A stretch of DNA of 27,097 bases, from NCBI GenBank assembly GCA_905397405.1, contig CAJPVJ010000372.1, forward strand, positions 1-27,097, given 5' to 3'. A model generated the notes under the pieces. That model ran no database searches. It was not told the DNA's origin and saw nothing but the letters and a program-made list of their open reading frames with translations. Positions 1-15,971 of the stretch are shown piece by piece. The stretch comes from Oppiella nova (taxonomy: Eukaryota > Arthropoda > Arachnida > Sarcoptiformes > Oppiidae). Position 1 is the first letter of the stretch, and each line of letters begins with the position of its first letter. A program made the position numbers and the translations under genes.

Positions 1-865
1 CACTACTTATTGAAAAGTACTAATAGTCAGAGCAATAGAGCAACAAATTGGACCCTAAGGGATATCAGACACAAGTGATTAACTCCAATATATGCTAATT
101 ATTTCTATTATTTCCACTCAAGTGTTTGATTTGAATCGTATTTCTCTAATGAACTCATAAATTTATGGATATTTTTTCAATTCTTATAATTCTGTTGCAT
201 TTAAAATTTAAATGAAACTCAAGATTGGCGTCAAATGTACAACACATACGGTGTTAAGCTTAACAGTCGGCCAAAGAGCTTTCATTGCAATTAGACAATC
301 ACACGATTTGTAATATGAGATCAACCAAAATATTCAAACATGAACTCAATATTTGATTAAAATTTCCATTATTACAATTAAATGCAAATAATTAACTCTT
401 TTAATGCATTAACTGAATAGAAAATATTATTACAACTTACAAGAATATTATCATGCAATTGATATTTGAATCTCACAATATAAAAACATGCAATTATGGA
501 TTTACATTTCATGAATAAATAAATAGTAGATTATAAAATATAAATTCATTAAGTTCATGTAATGATTAATTCTCGCTCAATAAAAAATACTTAATTATTA
601 CAATTTGCTATTTTATTTAAAATTTATGCATTTATAATATAAATTTTATAAAATAACATTTACTTAATAATTCTGCTACTGGTAAATGTTACTTTTTATT
701 GTATTGTAATATAACGACTATAATTAAATTGTTGATATTTTCCGACAAAATAATAATTTGATTTGTATTATCAATGGATTTGAAAAATCAATCAAACGGT
801 TTGTGTATTATTTATGAAATATTAATCGTGTCTTATATATTGTATTATATCATATGACTAAGTAG
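1..865. other. AT-rich gene-free stretch
   Basis: No reading frame here shows coding character on either strand. The composition is strongly AT-rich with scattered poly-A/T and TTAAT tracts. It may be an intron or 5' flank of the plus-strand exon that begins near 866. I see no repeat array or RNA gene. Confidence 0.5.
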
Positions 866-1062
866 TGAACACGACATCGATTACAAGTACCGAGAGTTTG
901 ACGGTTCCGTTGATTGTATTCATCGTTTGTGTCGTTACAACACTTGTCATCACTTTTCTTATATTTTCGTTTGAAAAATATTTAGTCATTAATGAGAGAA
1001 AACGTTTAAACCCTTTAAAAGATCACATTATGGATGACAGCGAGCTTAATAAAAATCAATAG
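866..1062 (+). CDS. Putative terminal exon encoding a membrane-spanning tail
   Basis: An open frame of about 65 codons has no ATG at its start. It opens right after an in-frame stop, with AG acceptor-like dinucleotides at 861-862 and 864-865, so it looks like a last exon rather than a whole gene. The peptide has a Thr/Ser-rich lead, a hydrophobic run of roughly 22 residues (VPLIVFIVCVVTTLVITFLI), then a charged tail with KRKR-type residues and an acidic end. This fits a type I single-pass membrane protein with a short cytosolic tail. Base composition is richer in CG than the flanks. AATAAA occurs at about 1165, a plausible poly(A) signal. No family was recognised and no upstream exon could be placed in the window. 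It could still be a chance open frame. Confidence 0.33.
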
Positions 1063-1655
1063 TTATAAGTTATCGATCATATTTATTTTCAAAATTCAAT
1101 CATTATTTATTTATAATTCCTAGAATTATTTAATTTGTTGAATTGTATAAATTATAGTTATATTTAATAAAAGTATCACAATTTTTAATCTATAATTTTT
1201 ATTCAAATTGATTATTTATAACAAATATATTTGTTGTCATATACTGTTTATAATTTTAAATTAATTTTAGAAATTGTAATTAATTAAAATATTATTATAT
1301 TGATATTGATGGCAATTTAGTATAGTTATCCATTATCCTATAGAAGGTATAAAATAAAATCTTATACAATGAAATGCTAAAACTAACTTCATTTACTTTA
1401 TTGTAAAGTTGCAAACTTTGTATCTTAAAGATTTATGCTATAAGCTTATAATTATCAAAAATAATTATAATTATTGTGATATTATGCTAATAAAAATCTA
1501 ATAATTATATAAATATTTTATTACCGTAATATTTATTAAAAATAACAAATTGTTTATACCAATCCAACAAATCTACATTATCATTTAAAAAAAATTTATT
1601 AACGAAATTAAATATTGAAAAACAAACGATTTATTAAATATGAAACACTTTGAGA
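1063..1655. other. AT-rich intergenic spacer
   Basis: This is the gap between the plus-strand exon and the 3' end of the DUF389 gene. On the minus strand an AATAAA lies at 1635-1630, about 20 nt past the DUF389 stop; on the plus strand AATAAA is near 1165. These suggest convergent 3' ends. Nothing else is visible. Confidence 0.5.
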
Positions 1656-4600
1656 TTAAAAACCAGTGGATTCTGAGTGCGGCTCTAATTTGGGCGCATA
1701 TATGGTTCGTCTCCGGACTCCCAGTTCATTGACAACAGAATTAGATCTATTGTTGGGCTGACTGGTTGGCCAAACACTGTATGGCAAATGACTAGATTTC
1801 CTAAGAGATCTTCGCAATAAATTACTGCTACGACGCCTTTCCTCCTCGTTTGCGGGGACACCCGATCCCGATGTGGAGTACGGGGAACTGTCATTGAGTC
1901 GTTCCAAGACATTGGCGCGACTGGCCCTCGGTTTGTGCAACGGATTAATAGTAAAGCGTCGACCAGTAGTGTGCGCTTTTGGTGCCTCCTGTCCTACAGT
2001 CAACACTTGAAACGGTGTGTTCGCCACACTATTCCTCGGACCCATTCCTTCAAACAGAACCGATTGTGTCAAACGTCTTCCCAAACCAAACTATCATTCA
2101 AAACAGACAATGAAAATGAAAATATTATCAAATCATAATCCAAATGAAATCTATGCCTGATTTGGATTTCCAACGGCTTTACTCATAACAGTCTGGAATG
2201 TCTCGTCTGATTCGACGTCTTGAGCCTATTGTTCAAGAAATTAATTATTTTATGAATTATTAATTAAAACTAATTAAATCTGAAAAATGCATACAATATC
2301 ATAGAGTGTCTGCAATCGAGTTTCTCTCGCTTCTGGAGTTTCATTCATCATTTGATTCTTATCGAGACCTGAGATTTCCTTTCGTATCAAACAATCATTA
2401 ATTAATTAATTATAGGACATACTTGTGGTCATAAGCGCTAACTTACTGCCCATTCCTCGAGAATTTGTTGGCCGATTGGGTCATCTTTTCCGACAGCCAT
2501 TGATTTCCTATTGTATTTACGGGCGATCTGTTTATGCAATTATGTCACAATAAATAAATGAATTATAAGAATATAAGAATTCTCATAAGAATCATAAGAA
2601 TATTCTGAACCAACTCTCATATCATGTTTGAAGAATCGTTGAGTTCCCGGAGCCATCTTGTCTAACGGCACGATCTCTTTGATCTGTTTTGACAAACAAA
2701 CTCAAAATTAGTAAAAATCTAAATCCTAAACAAATATCAATCAATACCTTGAGTACAATATATGCCACGACTAACATACAAATAATGTTGAGAGCAGTCA
2801 AAGCCATACTCACACAACCCAATAGTGTATTCTCTATTCGCATGTCATGTGAATAGACGGGTGTATACCCTGTCTGTGGGACGTACGCCAACTTCGTGTA
2901 AACTATTTGACCGCTAATATTATAGGGAAGTGTTGGCTGTCTATTGCCTTTGATTTGCAAATGAGTGGTCAGAGCCCACAGAAGACCAGTGTTGATGAAT
3001 GGAGGCAAAAATGTGGAGGCAACCGCTACACCTACCAGTGCTGCCTGATTGTCATTAAGCAATGTGACAGCAATAGCACCACCGCATGGAAGAGCAATCA
3101 TCACACCGTAAATGAGTCCCTTATAAGTACCCCTTCCCTGCATCTCACCCGTCGGCCAAATGCCTTATTATAGGAAATATAGTTTAGTTTGTATTGAAAA
3201 CCCAATGGGTTTTGGATGGCCTACCATCGGGTGGGGGATTCCATTCCGTCATCCAAATGAAGATTATTAATCCCATTGCGAAACCACTTACGAGACAAAG
3301 AATTAAGGAAATGATATTACTTTTGACGCCTAACATAAACAGTTTCCTGTCCTCTATTACTAAACCAAAAGTCATTGCCATTACTGTTCCCTTTTGACCA
3401 AAAAATTTAAAGAAGTATTCATTATTAATATTATATAAGTTGTTAATTAAGTTATTAGAATGTTATATAATTTCAAAGCAAACCATAATGGGTTCAATCA
3501 TCATGGAGGCGGCGATGTTAACCGGATCATTGTTTATGAGACCAAAGGCTGCGATAAAACCGGAAAATATAGTATAGGCACAGAAATCAAAAGTCACTTC
3601 AGATCCCGATTTAACGCCTTCGACCACTTGAGCCACAGTTAGCCTCGAAGTGACTGATTTGAGGAAGTTTTGCGTCACTTCTTTGAAACTATTTATCGGC
3701 TTTTTATGTAAATTAAATTTATTATTATTCGTCTCTTCCGGAAGTCTATAATGTAAAGCAATTGAGAAGTGATTTGCGATTTTAATAAAAATATAAATTC
3801 AAGCAAATTATTTATTTATTACGAATGATCATAATTATCGTCACACGTGTCCTCGTCTTCAGTGTCACTGAATTCTTCGTAAAAGAATAGATTGAAAGGT
3901 ATGTAACCGATAGATGTCTCGGATTTAGTGCCGATTCCTTTGGACTGAAGGAATCTCATGATAGCATCGTTTTCATACAAATCGCAGGGAAAGTAGACTT
4001 GAAAGAAGTTTCCATTCTTCGTGGGCACCCAAACCACGTCTTCAATCTGCAACTCTTCCAATGCGTCCGATAAGATCTTTTCATTCAATATTCATGTCAA
4101 TCTCATTTCTAGTGTTATTATAATTAATATTTGCAAACCTTTTCCATATTGCTATCCAGGTCATTCTTTTTTTTCACTGAATCTATTAAATCGTCTAAAA
4201 TTCAAACAAATTATTAATAATGATTTTAAATATTGTTAAGAGTATTTTTTGAAAATATTCTTAAATTATTAATATTTTCACTATCATGATTAATTTTGTT
4301 ATAAAATAATTTGTGTTGAGTAATAATTATCAAGAATTTGTGAGATTTATACTCATCTAGGGTTATAAAAATATAATTATCGGTAAACATTTTGTATTCA
4401 TTGGATTATTCGGAAATATTTCATAATAATTTTGCAAATCTCATACTAATACCGGTACATTATATAAATAATATTAATTTATTGGAGAATAATTAATAGT
4501 AAACACTAATTAATTTAGAATATAAAAGCAATGATAACATATTTTATTGAAAAAATCTTATTAAATTCGTATTCAAAAGATAGTAAACATTTTCATTAAT

Positions 4601-5435
4601 ATATTTAAATTTAATTTCTTAATGTGATTGGCAACTACAAAAGTGATAATGAAAAAATTGTTTCAGTTCAGAACTTTTTAGCATTGAATAATTTAATTTG
4701 TTCTAGTTGTTTTGTAGTGTTAAATGGCCATCACTTTAATTAATGCTAATATAGTTATCATAAAAGCTTAGATTTTAGGGTTAGAGTTAAATTATAGGCC
4801 ATTAAAATATCCCTCTCATTTTCATATTTATTCAATAAATCTTCAATTAATAAAAAATCATCTAATAGTCGAATGTAAAATTGTACTAGTAACTTCCATT
4901 GGTAATTAAATATTATAGAAATTATTATCATGATGAAACTTACAGGTAGCAACAGTAGCAAGATAATACTGTATACTTAAGCAATACACAATATTTTATA
5001 CTTTTAAAACATCCATGTATAAAATAATGCAAATCATTAAATAAATAAAATCAAAAAAGAAAATAACACTTAATTTCAATTTTTAAAAAACCATAAAAAT
5101 TAAGCTTGATAGTATTCTTTATGCTCAAACTTCTCACCAAATGTACTAGTAAGTTAATATTAAAAATTTTAATGTGATAATGACTTTAAAATAATTATAA
5201 TGTCAATTTCATAGCAAATAGTTTATTTTAATTAAAAATAAAAGTTTAAACAAACTTAATAAAGATTTCAAACACTTCTAATTAGTTAATAAAACAAAAA
5301 TAAAAAGTTTGATTTCTTACTAGAAATGTTAAGATTGTTATTATTCTTGGAGTTTTGTATATTTATTTTCTTGAGTTCCCTCTCGTAGTCCTTGCGGGGA
5401 ATGGTTATAATAACCCAAACAGCGTCGGTAGGCAT
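1656..5435 (-). CDS. DUF389 family multi-pass membrane protein, 11 exons
   Basis: The gene encodes an uncharacterised integral membrane protein of the DUF389 family (function unknown). Exons, in gene order: 5435-5321, 4194-4139, 4076-3847, 3745-3484, 3390-3225, 3163-2748, 2683-2615, 2527-2447, 2378-2295, 2225-2175, 2090-1656. All junctions are GT..AG with matching phase and sum to 654 codons plus stop. ATG at 5435 is preceded in frame by a stop. The soluble N-terminus (MPTDAVWVIITIP, later IGYIPFNLFF) precedes the core motifs SRLTVAQVVEGVKSG, ASMMIEPIMG, FGLVIEDR, WPTGEMQGRG and LVGVAVASTFLPPFINTGLL, spread over several hydrophobic helices. Next come a KIKEI..RR-like cytosolic stretch and LEEWAEISGLDKNQ, then a Ser/Arg-rich tail of about 145 residues without known domain. 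Family assignment is confident. The least certain part is exon 1, joined across a 1.1-kb intron. Confidence 0.82.
4195..5320 (-). other. Long first intron of the DUF389 gene
   Basis: The donor is A|GTAAGA at 5321/5320 and the acceptor is TTTTAG ending at 4195, phase 1 on both sides. It holds two short open frames on the same strand (4390-4223 and 4961-4758), neither needed to make the protein. No other structure was seen. Confidence 0.55.
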
Positions 5436-6288
5436 GACTTAATATATTTATTAATATTAAATATAACAACAAAAGTATTAATTTCGATAACTTGGGTAAC
5501 AAATGTCACTTGTCAAATGACTCTTATACTCCAATTGTCAGACTAATTGGATTACAAATCGGTTGTGAATCGAAACGAATATAAATGTCAACAATTCGTA
5601 TGATTTATACAAAAACTTAAATATTAAATCTGTTTAAGAATTCATAGCATTTTACACATAAATTCTATGCTGTATTGAGTAGTCGTTTGACTCGTTATGG
5701 GAAAAAAGTAGTAATAATAAGTCTTTCATAACTAAAAGTGCCGTCAAAATGCTTATTCACTCAAAAGCTTCTGTTAATTGAATGACTAGTAATTAAATTA
5801 CAAATAAATACATTCAATAAATTAAATTTATTTGTTGTAAGATTTATCTTTTATGGTTGGCATCCCTTTAATTAATTATTTATTTTTCATATTAATTGTT
5901 TCAATTAATTCCTAAACACAGAATATATGATTGTTTTCAAAGTTGTAGTTTATCCCGTGAAACCATTTTAATATACCGTAAAAATTATTTTAATCAATGA
6001 TTTATTTCTATATTTCATACGTTATTTCCATTCACTATAATTGCGGCCAAATTATGGCAATCAATGAAAACAATTCAAAACACCTATAGTTTTACGTTCT
6101 TATTAATTACACATTGTTTAACATTTATGTCATATAAATCTATTTTTAATGTTTATTAATTTAAAATACTATAATATAGAACTAATAAATTATTATACTT
6201 TTATTATTATTATTATACAATACTTTTTAATCAAAGAATATTGACTTTACGTTAAATTACAGTCAAGTATTTTTGTATAGAAAAAAGT
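5436..6288. other. AT-rich intergenic spacer
   Basis: It lies between the DUF389 start and the paraplegin 3' end, on the same strand. It must contain the DUF389 promoter, but I can identify no specific motif. No coding frame is supported. Confidence 0.5.
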
Positions 6289-9018
<2,730 letters not shown>

Positions 9019-9338
9019 TTCCGAAACAATGCATCCAATGATGTCTTGTTGTCAATGAAAGCGCTGTTTGTTTACTCTTTGTAGCACTCATTCACTGACG
9101 CAATGCTTACCATTCAATGCAATATTTACGTCACTTTTTCATAACTTAATTCAAATAATCGTTTGAAAAGAGTCATAAATTAATGATTTTTTATCAACTT
9201 TATCAATTTTAATTTAATTATTATTTAACTTAATACTACAATTAGTCTTAATTCAAATATTATAGAAATATCACGCAAGTTTTTAATTAATTGCAAATTT
9301 ATGTAATTATATCAATATTGTCCGACAGAGGATTACAT
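9019..9338. other. Short intergenic spacer between NAE1 and paraplegin
   Basis: About 320 bp of AT-rich sequence follow the NAE1 stop and precede the paraplegin ATG. It must serve as the NAE1 3' end and the paraplegin promoter. No canonical AATAAA was found for NAE1 here. Confidence 0.45.
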
Positions 9339-11231
9339 TTAAAGTTTGTAAGTCTTGGACACAGAAGTCATGCCATTGTAGACAAACGTGTTATCAATGG
9401 GAGTGATGACACTCCACTCCTAAAACTAGTGAAGAACACGCCGTGTTGGCCGCTACTTACGTCTCTAACTTACGTTAACTCTCGGCGGCATTGCTGTTGA
9501 TTACGGTATTTGGTTAGTATTGAGTTAAGTCAAAATCCTTAACTATAGAGTAATAAACTTACATTTCATGGATCAAGTCGTCCTTCACTACAGAATTAGA
9601 TCCAAAATCACTAGAAATCTCTTTGAGATACGTCTGAAACATTGAAATCATTCATTAGATTGAATTCAATACTCAATTGAAGACAAACCTTAAGCACAGA
9701 GACGTCGCTCTCGACCTCATCATTGCGTTCACCGGGGAATCGGTTGTGAAATGAGTAGAATTTGTCGACTAATCTCATGAGCAGATAATACCGGAGTTCG
9801 TCGTCTTCGGTGTCGTCGTCAGCGATTCCGATAGTATTCGCGATTTGTTTCAATCGATGGCCACTGAGTTCGGTGTCTATACCTGAGGTGCGGATGACTC
9901 GCAAATAGTGAGTGTTTTTGCAGAAGAGATTCACTTCACTTTCGGTGACCGTCAGAGTGTGTGCCCGAGGGAGTGAGACATTCTATAACATTTGTGAAAG
10001 CCGCAGAAGCCGCCGAAAGCTCGCTATTTAAGCAACGTTAAGATATATAAATCAGCTGAGCCTCCAGTACAGGCCTTACCAAGGGGAGTCTCCGTCTGTA
10101 AAATTTTGATCGACAAATTGTTTGAGTGCTTTGACTAACAGCCAGAACGACGTGTCATTGGATTCACTGGACGTCACTCTCGAGTCGTTCAGAAGTGACT
10201 GAATTTCGGACGGAATGTAATCGGAAGCGATTAATACGGTGTTCACGGCTTTCATGGCCTCTTCGAAGTTCTCGAGATCGAGTTCTTTGGATTCCTCCTC
10301 ATCTGACTTACTCTTCAGATGCTCTCTCAGCGCATCCATGTCTTCGCGAATCAATTTCTTCAGTTCGTTCTTCTCCTTAAAAGTTTTGGGCAATTCTTTT
10401 GCGCTGCGATTCAAGTGTTGCCTCCATTTGAGGAGATATTTGTGAAGAATGACCAGAAATGGTGTGTGAGATAACTCTTTGCGAGACATGTCCTCAAACT
10501 TCTCATAGGAGTCTAAGTATAGCTTCAACTCATCAAACGGTTCGTCGAGTCTTAAGTCTTCGAAGACATTCTCCGGATGTGATTCAATGATCGTCTGCTC
10601 TTTGATCTGAAGCCGAATATAACCGACAAAACCAATCGATTTGCAGACAATGAGAGGAACATTGTTTTGCCACAAGACTTGACTCAATCGGTTCAATGAC
10701 TTATCGTTATTAACATCCGTTGCGATCACAACAGAGAAGTTGGAGAAGAAGTTGGGATTGGATTCAAGTATTGATTCCAACGACTCATCCAAATGATCGG
10801 CTTTCTTGAGGTCATCGTTCAATTCAGACAACAGTTGTGCCGCTATTTTGGCCCTATTTTTGCCGACAGAGTCTTCGCTCAATAGGAAGAAGTTGTTTCC
10901 GATGTCCTCCTCAGTGACCACTTTGTTGTCGATGATAGTGAGCGCACGAATGCCGGGAAGTACTAAACTCTTGAGGATCTCTGTGCCCAATGAAGTGGCG
11001 TTAATGAGACACACATGCGATGACTCCAAAGCCGTTTGTCCGCAATCACCCCAAAGACTATTACCACAAGAAATGACATTTCAATGAGTATTCAATTAAT
11101 AAGACAAAAGTCTTAAGCAATCAAAGTGTGGATCAGTACCGCAATTGTCGGTCATATCGTTTGCTTTTCTCACTTTCCGGTGATTTCGGGCTTTTCGGCG
11201 ATTGGGCTGAAGTGTCGGTCGTTTGTGTCAT
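9339..11231 (-). CDS. NAE1: NEDD8-activating enzyme E1 regulatory subunit (APP-BP1), 3' half damaged
   Basis: NAE1 pairs with UBA3 to adenylate NEDD8 and start cullin neddylation. Exons: 11231-11140, 11057-10080, about 10023-9689, 9633-9563, an unresolved piece near 9493-9474, and 9419-9339. The start gives a Ser/Pro/Lys-rich lead, then KRYDRQLRLWGDCGQTALES, CLINATSLGTEILKSLVLPG, ESHPENVFEDLRLD and FWLLVKALKQFVDQ, all typical of APP-BP1. The later parts NLFCKNTHYLRVIR, LRYYLLMRLVDKFY, VVKDDLIHEM and the end PIDNTFVYNGMTSVSKTYKL are also clear. The conserved GTIPDM...KYIKLQ...YREKA block is absent between 10080 and 10023. One extra base near 9983 shifts frame before LPRAHTLTV. The CRYGAAE...GGAAAQEVIK block is reduced to about 20 nt with a stop. 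As written this cannot make a full protein: pseudogene or faulty assembly. Confidence 0.83.
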
Positions 11232-11636
11232 CACTTCTTCGGCGTTTAATCTGACGATTGATTCAACAAAAGAGGTCTCAAAAGGAGTCAAACGAGCGAT
11301 CAGTTGCCAAATGATTGCACTGAAGCCACAAATCGCTGCAAACGCTGTGTTCAGCGCTTATTTCAAACACTCTGTGAGCCATACATTGATTCACTTCACG
11401 CATGCATTTCAATGGGAACGGGAGCTTAACCATGAACTACACAAGTTTTAATCAGATATGATTTTAATTGTTCATAAATTAGTAAAATTAAAACATAAAT
11501 TGATTATAATTTGATTAACTAAAAAGTATGTTAAAAATTAAATGTCATTAATTGTTACAGTATTATAGCATCGGTTAGAAATTGAAAACAAAATTGAATC
11601 AAATGTTTTAAAAGTTTATGAGAATCGATACAAATA
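11232..11636. other. Intergenic spacer upstream of NAE1
   Basis: About 400 bp separate the NAE1 ATG from the epimerase stop. The first 200 bp beyond the ATG are less AT-rich and stay open in the NAE1 frame without another ATG, so they are probably 5' UTR and promoter. The rest is AT-rich. Confidence 0.45.
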
Positions 11637-12632
11637 TCAGATATTTTTGGAGATTTGAATTTCAAAGTTTGACATTTGAGGCAATGTTTTGACGAGTTCT
11701 TGGATGCCTTGTCTCAGAGAAAGCTGTGATTTGAAGCCATGTTTGGCGATCTTCTCATAGGAGACCACATAATCGCGTTTGTCTTTGTCTTCACCCGTTT
11801 CCGACAATTGGATGACACACTCGGGAACGAAGTCTGCGATAGTAAGGGCCGCCTCGGCTTTACTCATATTCATGGTCTCGTCGCCGACATTAAAGACATT
11901 TCCTTGCATTTGATCGTAGTTTTGAAGACTAAAGAGGAAGGCTTTGGCGGCGTCTCTGACGTGAAGAAAAGTTCGCTTAAAGTGTGGCTCAAAAAGTATT
12001 ATCTTCTTATGGATGAGCGCGCTGTGAGTCAAGTCATTGATAAGTAGATCCAAACGCATTCGTGAGGACACACCGAACAGTGTGGCCAGTCTTAGCACAA
12101 CTCCATTGCTGTTTAAGACCAGTGTCTCGGCTTTGGCTTTAGTTTTACCATAGAGTGTGAGCGGAGATATCGGTGTCTCTTCAGTACAGATGCCATCGAT
12201 AGCGCCATAACAAGAACCGGTCGACGCAAACACTATCCTCTGATGCGGTCGAAGCGCTTCCACGAGATTTTGAGTCCCAGTTTCGTTCACTTTGACCGCC
12301 AGTTCCGGATTCTTCTCACAGGCCGGGTATCCGACAATCGCTGCCAAATGAATGACAGCATCGACGGTATTAACCACGGAAGAGATTTCACTCTTGATTC
12401 TGATATCACTTTTAATAAGATTTAGATTTGGGTTTGAAATGAATGGCAGAAGCGGTGTAATGCCGAAATCGAAGCGATCGAAAACTGTGACTTTGTATCC
12501 CTCCTCCAGAAGAAGCGGCACTAATGAAGAACCTATATATCCGGCGCCTCCAGTCACCAACACATGCATACCATTACATTCAGTCATTGGATTTGTGTTC
12601 CCATTCATTGTGTTGAAATCAATTTCAGGCAT
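11637..12632 (-). CDS. NAD-dependent epimerase/dehydratase (extended SDR), intronless, bacterial-type
   Basis: This is a nucleotide-sugar epimerase/dehydratase-like extended short-chain dehydrogenase of 331 aa; the substrate cannot be told from sequence. The first ATG in the open frame is at 12632 (residue 1); an upstream TTG is less likely. The Rossmann motif GGAGYIG is at residues 28-34, an acidic residue ends strand 2 (VFDR, D52), DAVIHLAA is at 91-98, the STGSCYG active-site segment is at 137-143, and the catalytic YGKTK (YxxxK) is at 161-165. [13 protein letters not shown] and NVFNVGDE follow as in family members. There is no intron, unlike most neighbours, and the sequence recalls bacterial proteins more than animal GALE or GMDS. 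It sits between NAE1 and AHCY on the same strand with no functional tie visible. Horizontal origin is inferred, not shown. Confidence 0.88.
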   Translation of the reverse strand: MPEIDFNTMNGNTNPMTECNGMHVLVTGGAGYIGSSLVPLLLEEGYKVTVFDRFDFGITPLLPFISNPNLNLIKSDIRIKSEISSVVNTVDAVIHLAAIVGYPACEKNPELAVKVNETGTQNLVEALRPHQRIVFASTGSCYGAIDGICTEETPISPLTLYGKTKAKAETLVLNSNGVVLRLATLFGVSSRMRLDLLINDLTHSALIHKKIILFEPHFKRTFLHVRDAAKAFLFSLQNYDQMQGNVFNVGDETMNMSKAEAALTIADFVPECVIQLSETGEDKDKRDYVVSYEKIAKHGFKSQLSLRQGIQELVKTLPQMSNFEIQISKNI

Positions 12633-13567
12633 TTCTTTGGTCAACAAAAGTATAAAATTTATACTATAAATAGATTTTGATTTTTAAGATGAGAGATTTT
12701 TTAAGACTTGTAATTAATTTGTTGCAAATATTTCAAAAACTAGTTTCACAATTCAAGGCCTCGACTATAGCCCATATTTTTCATAAATTAAAAAACTTAT
12801 AAAAATTATGTTTTATAATAATTAATTTACTGACGATGATTATAATTCACTTCAGTTATGATAAATTATAACAGATTTTAATTACTCTAATAATTTTTAA
12901 CATACAATATCTTACCTCTGATTTGATTATTTTTAAGGTCTTTGCAAATAATAAATTAAAAGTAAACTTTTAATAGACTTAACACTCGATGGAATACAGA
13001 GTGGACTGAACATCCAGTTTGAGATACATTCTTATTATAAGTTATTAATTTAACGATAACTTATCACTGATAAGAATGTGACTATTATTAAATTTAATAC
13101 TGTATTAACATAAGTAATCCATGAATTCTAATACAAGATATTATAAGACTCAAATATGCTTGGTGAAAATATTGTTTGTGTCTAATTTTACTGTTTATTT
13201 TATTTACTAATACTATTATTAATTTCATGTAGACCCTATAATAGTATTGAGTAGTGTTCTGAGAATTACAATCATATTAACCACAAAGTTTCGATTGTCA
13301 ATAAAGTAATTAATTACGGTACACAGAATATGTAAATTTTATTAAAATTGTTATTACTGTTATATAACTAATTAAATGATACTATTCATACATCAGATCT
13401 TAATCTACTGTAATATAAAATCTAAAGAAAAACTTTATGTCGTATAAAGTGTTAGCGTGCAGTACATTACAGATTGATAAAAATAATCATTTATTTGTTC
13501 AGAAAATCAATTACTAGAAAAAATTAAAACGCAAACAAGATTTTTAAAGATGACAATTCATAAGAGA
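12633..13567. other. AT-rich intergenic spacer
   Basis: It lies between the AHCY 3' end and the epimerase start. A minus-strand AATAAA at 13495-13490, about 73 nt past the AHCY stop, is a likely poly(A) signal. An imperfect inverted repeat sits at 13027-13078. I found no coding frame. Confidence 0.5.
13027..13078. repeat. Imperfect inverted repeat (hairpin)
   Basis: The left arm at 13027-13045 (cattcttattataagttat) pairs with the right arm at 13056-13078, which reads ataacttatcactgataagaatg, with a 4-nt bulge in the right arm. The right arm alone also holds the small stem CTTATC/GATAAG. Function is unknown. Confidence 0.6.
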
Positions 13568-15571
<2,004 letters not shown>

Positions 15572-15737
15572 TGTTAACAGTTATATAAATGAAATAACTT
15601 TTATTGAAATCAAAAAGTTTGAATTAAAGCTTATAATTATTATGTAATTATAATCGCTATTATAGTCAGTCTATTGGAGTTGTATTGAAAACAATTCAAT
15701 AGAGAGAAAGATTCAAAGAGAAAGAGTTTGGCGAGAA

Positions 15738-15971
15738 ATGCCTTATTTTATAGCCAATGGTCGTTATGGTAACCAATTCTGGGATCACTTTGTTTGTGCT
15801 CTCATGACTGGCATCTATTGGCATCACTCTTATCTAAGCGATACTTATCTGAAAGTTTTTTATTCACCTTGTTCCTATACTATTAATGTATTAATTTGTT
15901 TTGAATTAATGTTATTGTATATTATAGCGAATAGTCATCAAAAACCTATGGGCGAAGGGACAGTTGTTTGA
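15738..15971 (+). CDS. Small plus-strand ORF divergent from AHCY, unrecognised
   Basis: A 77-codon frame with an ATG start lies 166 bp from the AHCY start on the opposite strand, so the two may share a promoter. The first 40 codons (MPYFIANGRYGNQFWDHFVCA, then a YWHHSYLSDTYLK segment) have coding-like composition; the rest is AT-rich with a hydrophobic stretch. A possible alternative removes a short intron (GTTTTT at 15856 to TTATAG at 15926), replacing the tail with RIVIKNLWAKGQLFESGSIIL. I recognise no family. A small mitochondrial or membrane protein is conceivable, but chance is not excluded. Confidence 0.3.
   Translation: MPYFIANGRYGNQFWDHFVCALMTGIYWHHSYLSDTYLKVFYSPCSYTINVLICFELMLLYIIANSHQKPMGEGTVV

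Noticed and set aside
4223-4390. Minus-strand 55-codon frame starting MFTDNYIFITLDEYK, with a possible phase-1 donor at 4282, considered as the first DUF389 exon
   Set aside because: The exon at 5435-5321 has better composition, a strong A|GTAAGA donor, an in-frame upstream stop and joins in the same phase. The frame at 4390 is AT-rich and probably chance.
4758-4961. Minus-strand open frame of 67 codons with a hydrophobic start, inside the long DUF389 intron
   Set aside because: It has no ATG-based gene structure, AT-driven composition and no similarity I recognise. The DUF389 protein is complete without it.
5355-5546. Plus-strand 63-codon ORF
   Set aside because: It is the antisense shadow of DUF389 exon 1 plus AT-rich flank.
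11128-11451. Plus-strand 107-codon ORF over the NAE1 start
   Set aside because: It is antisense to NAE1 exon 1, which has clear homology (KRYDRQLR); the plus frame has no recognisable features.
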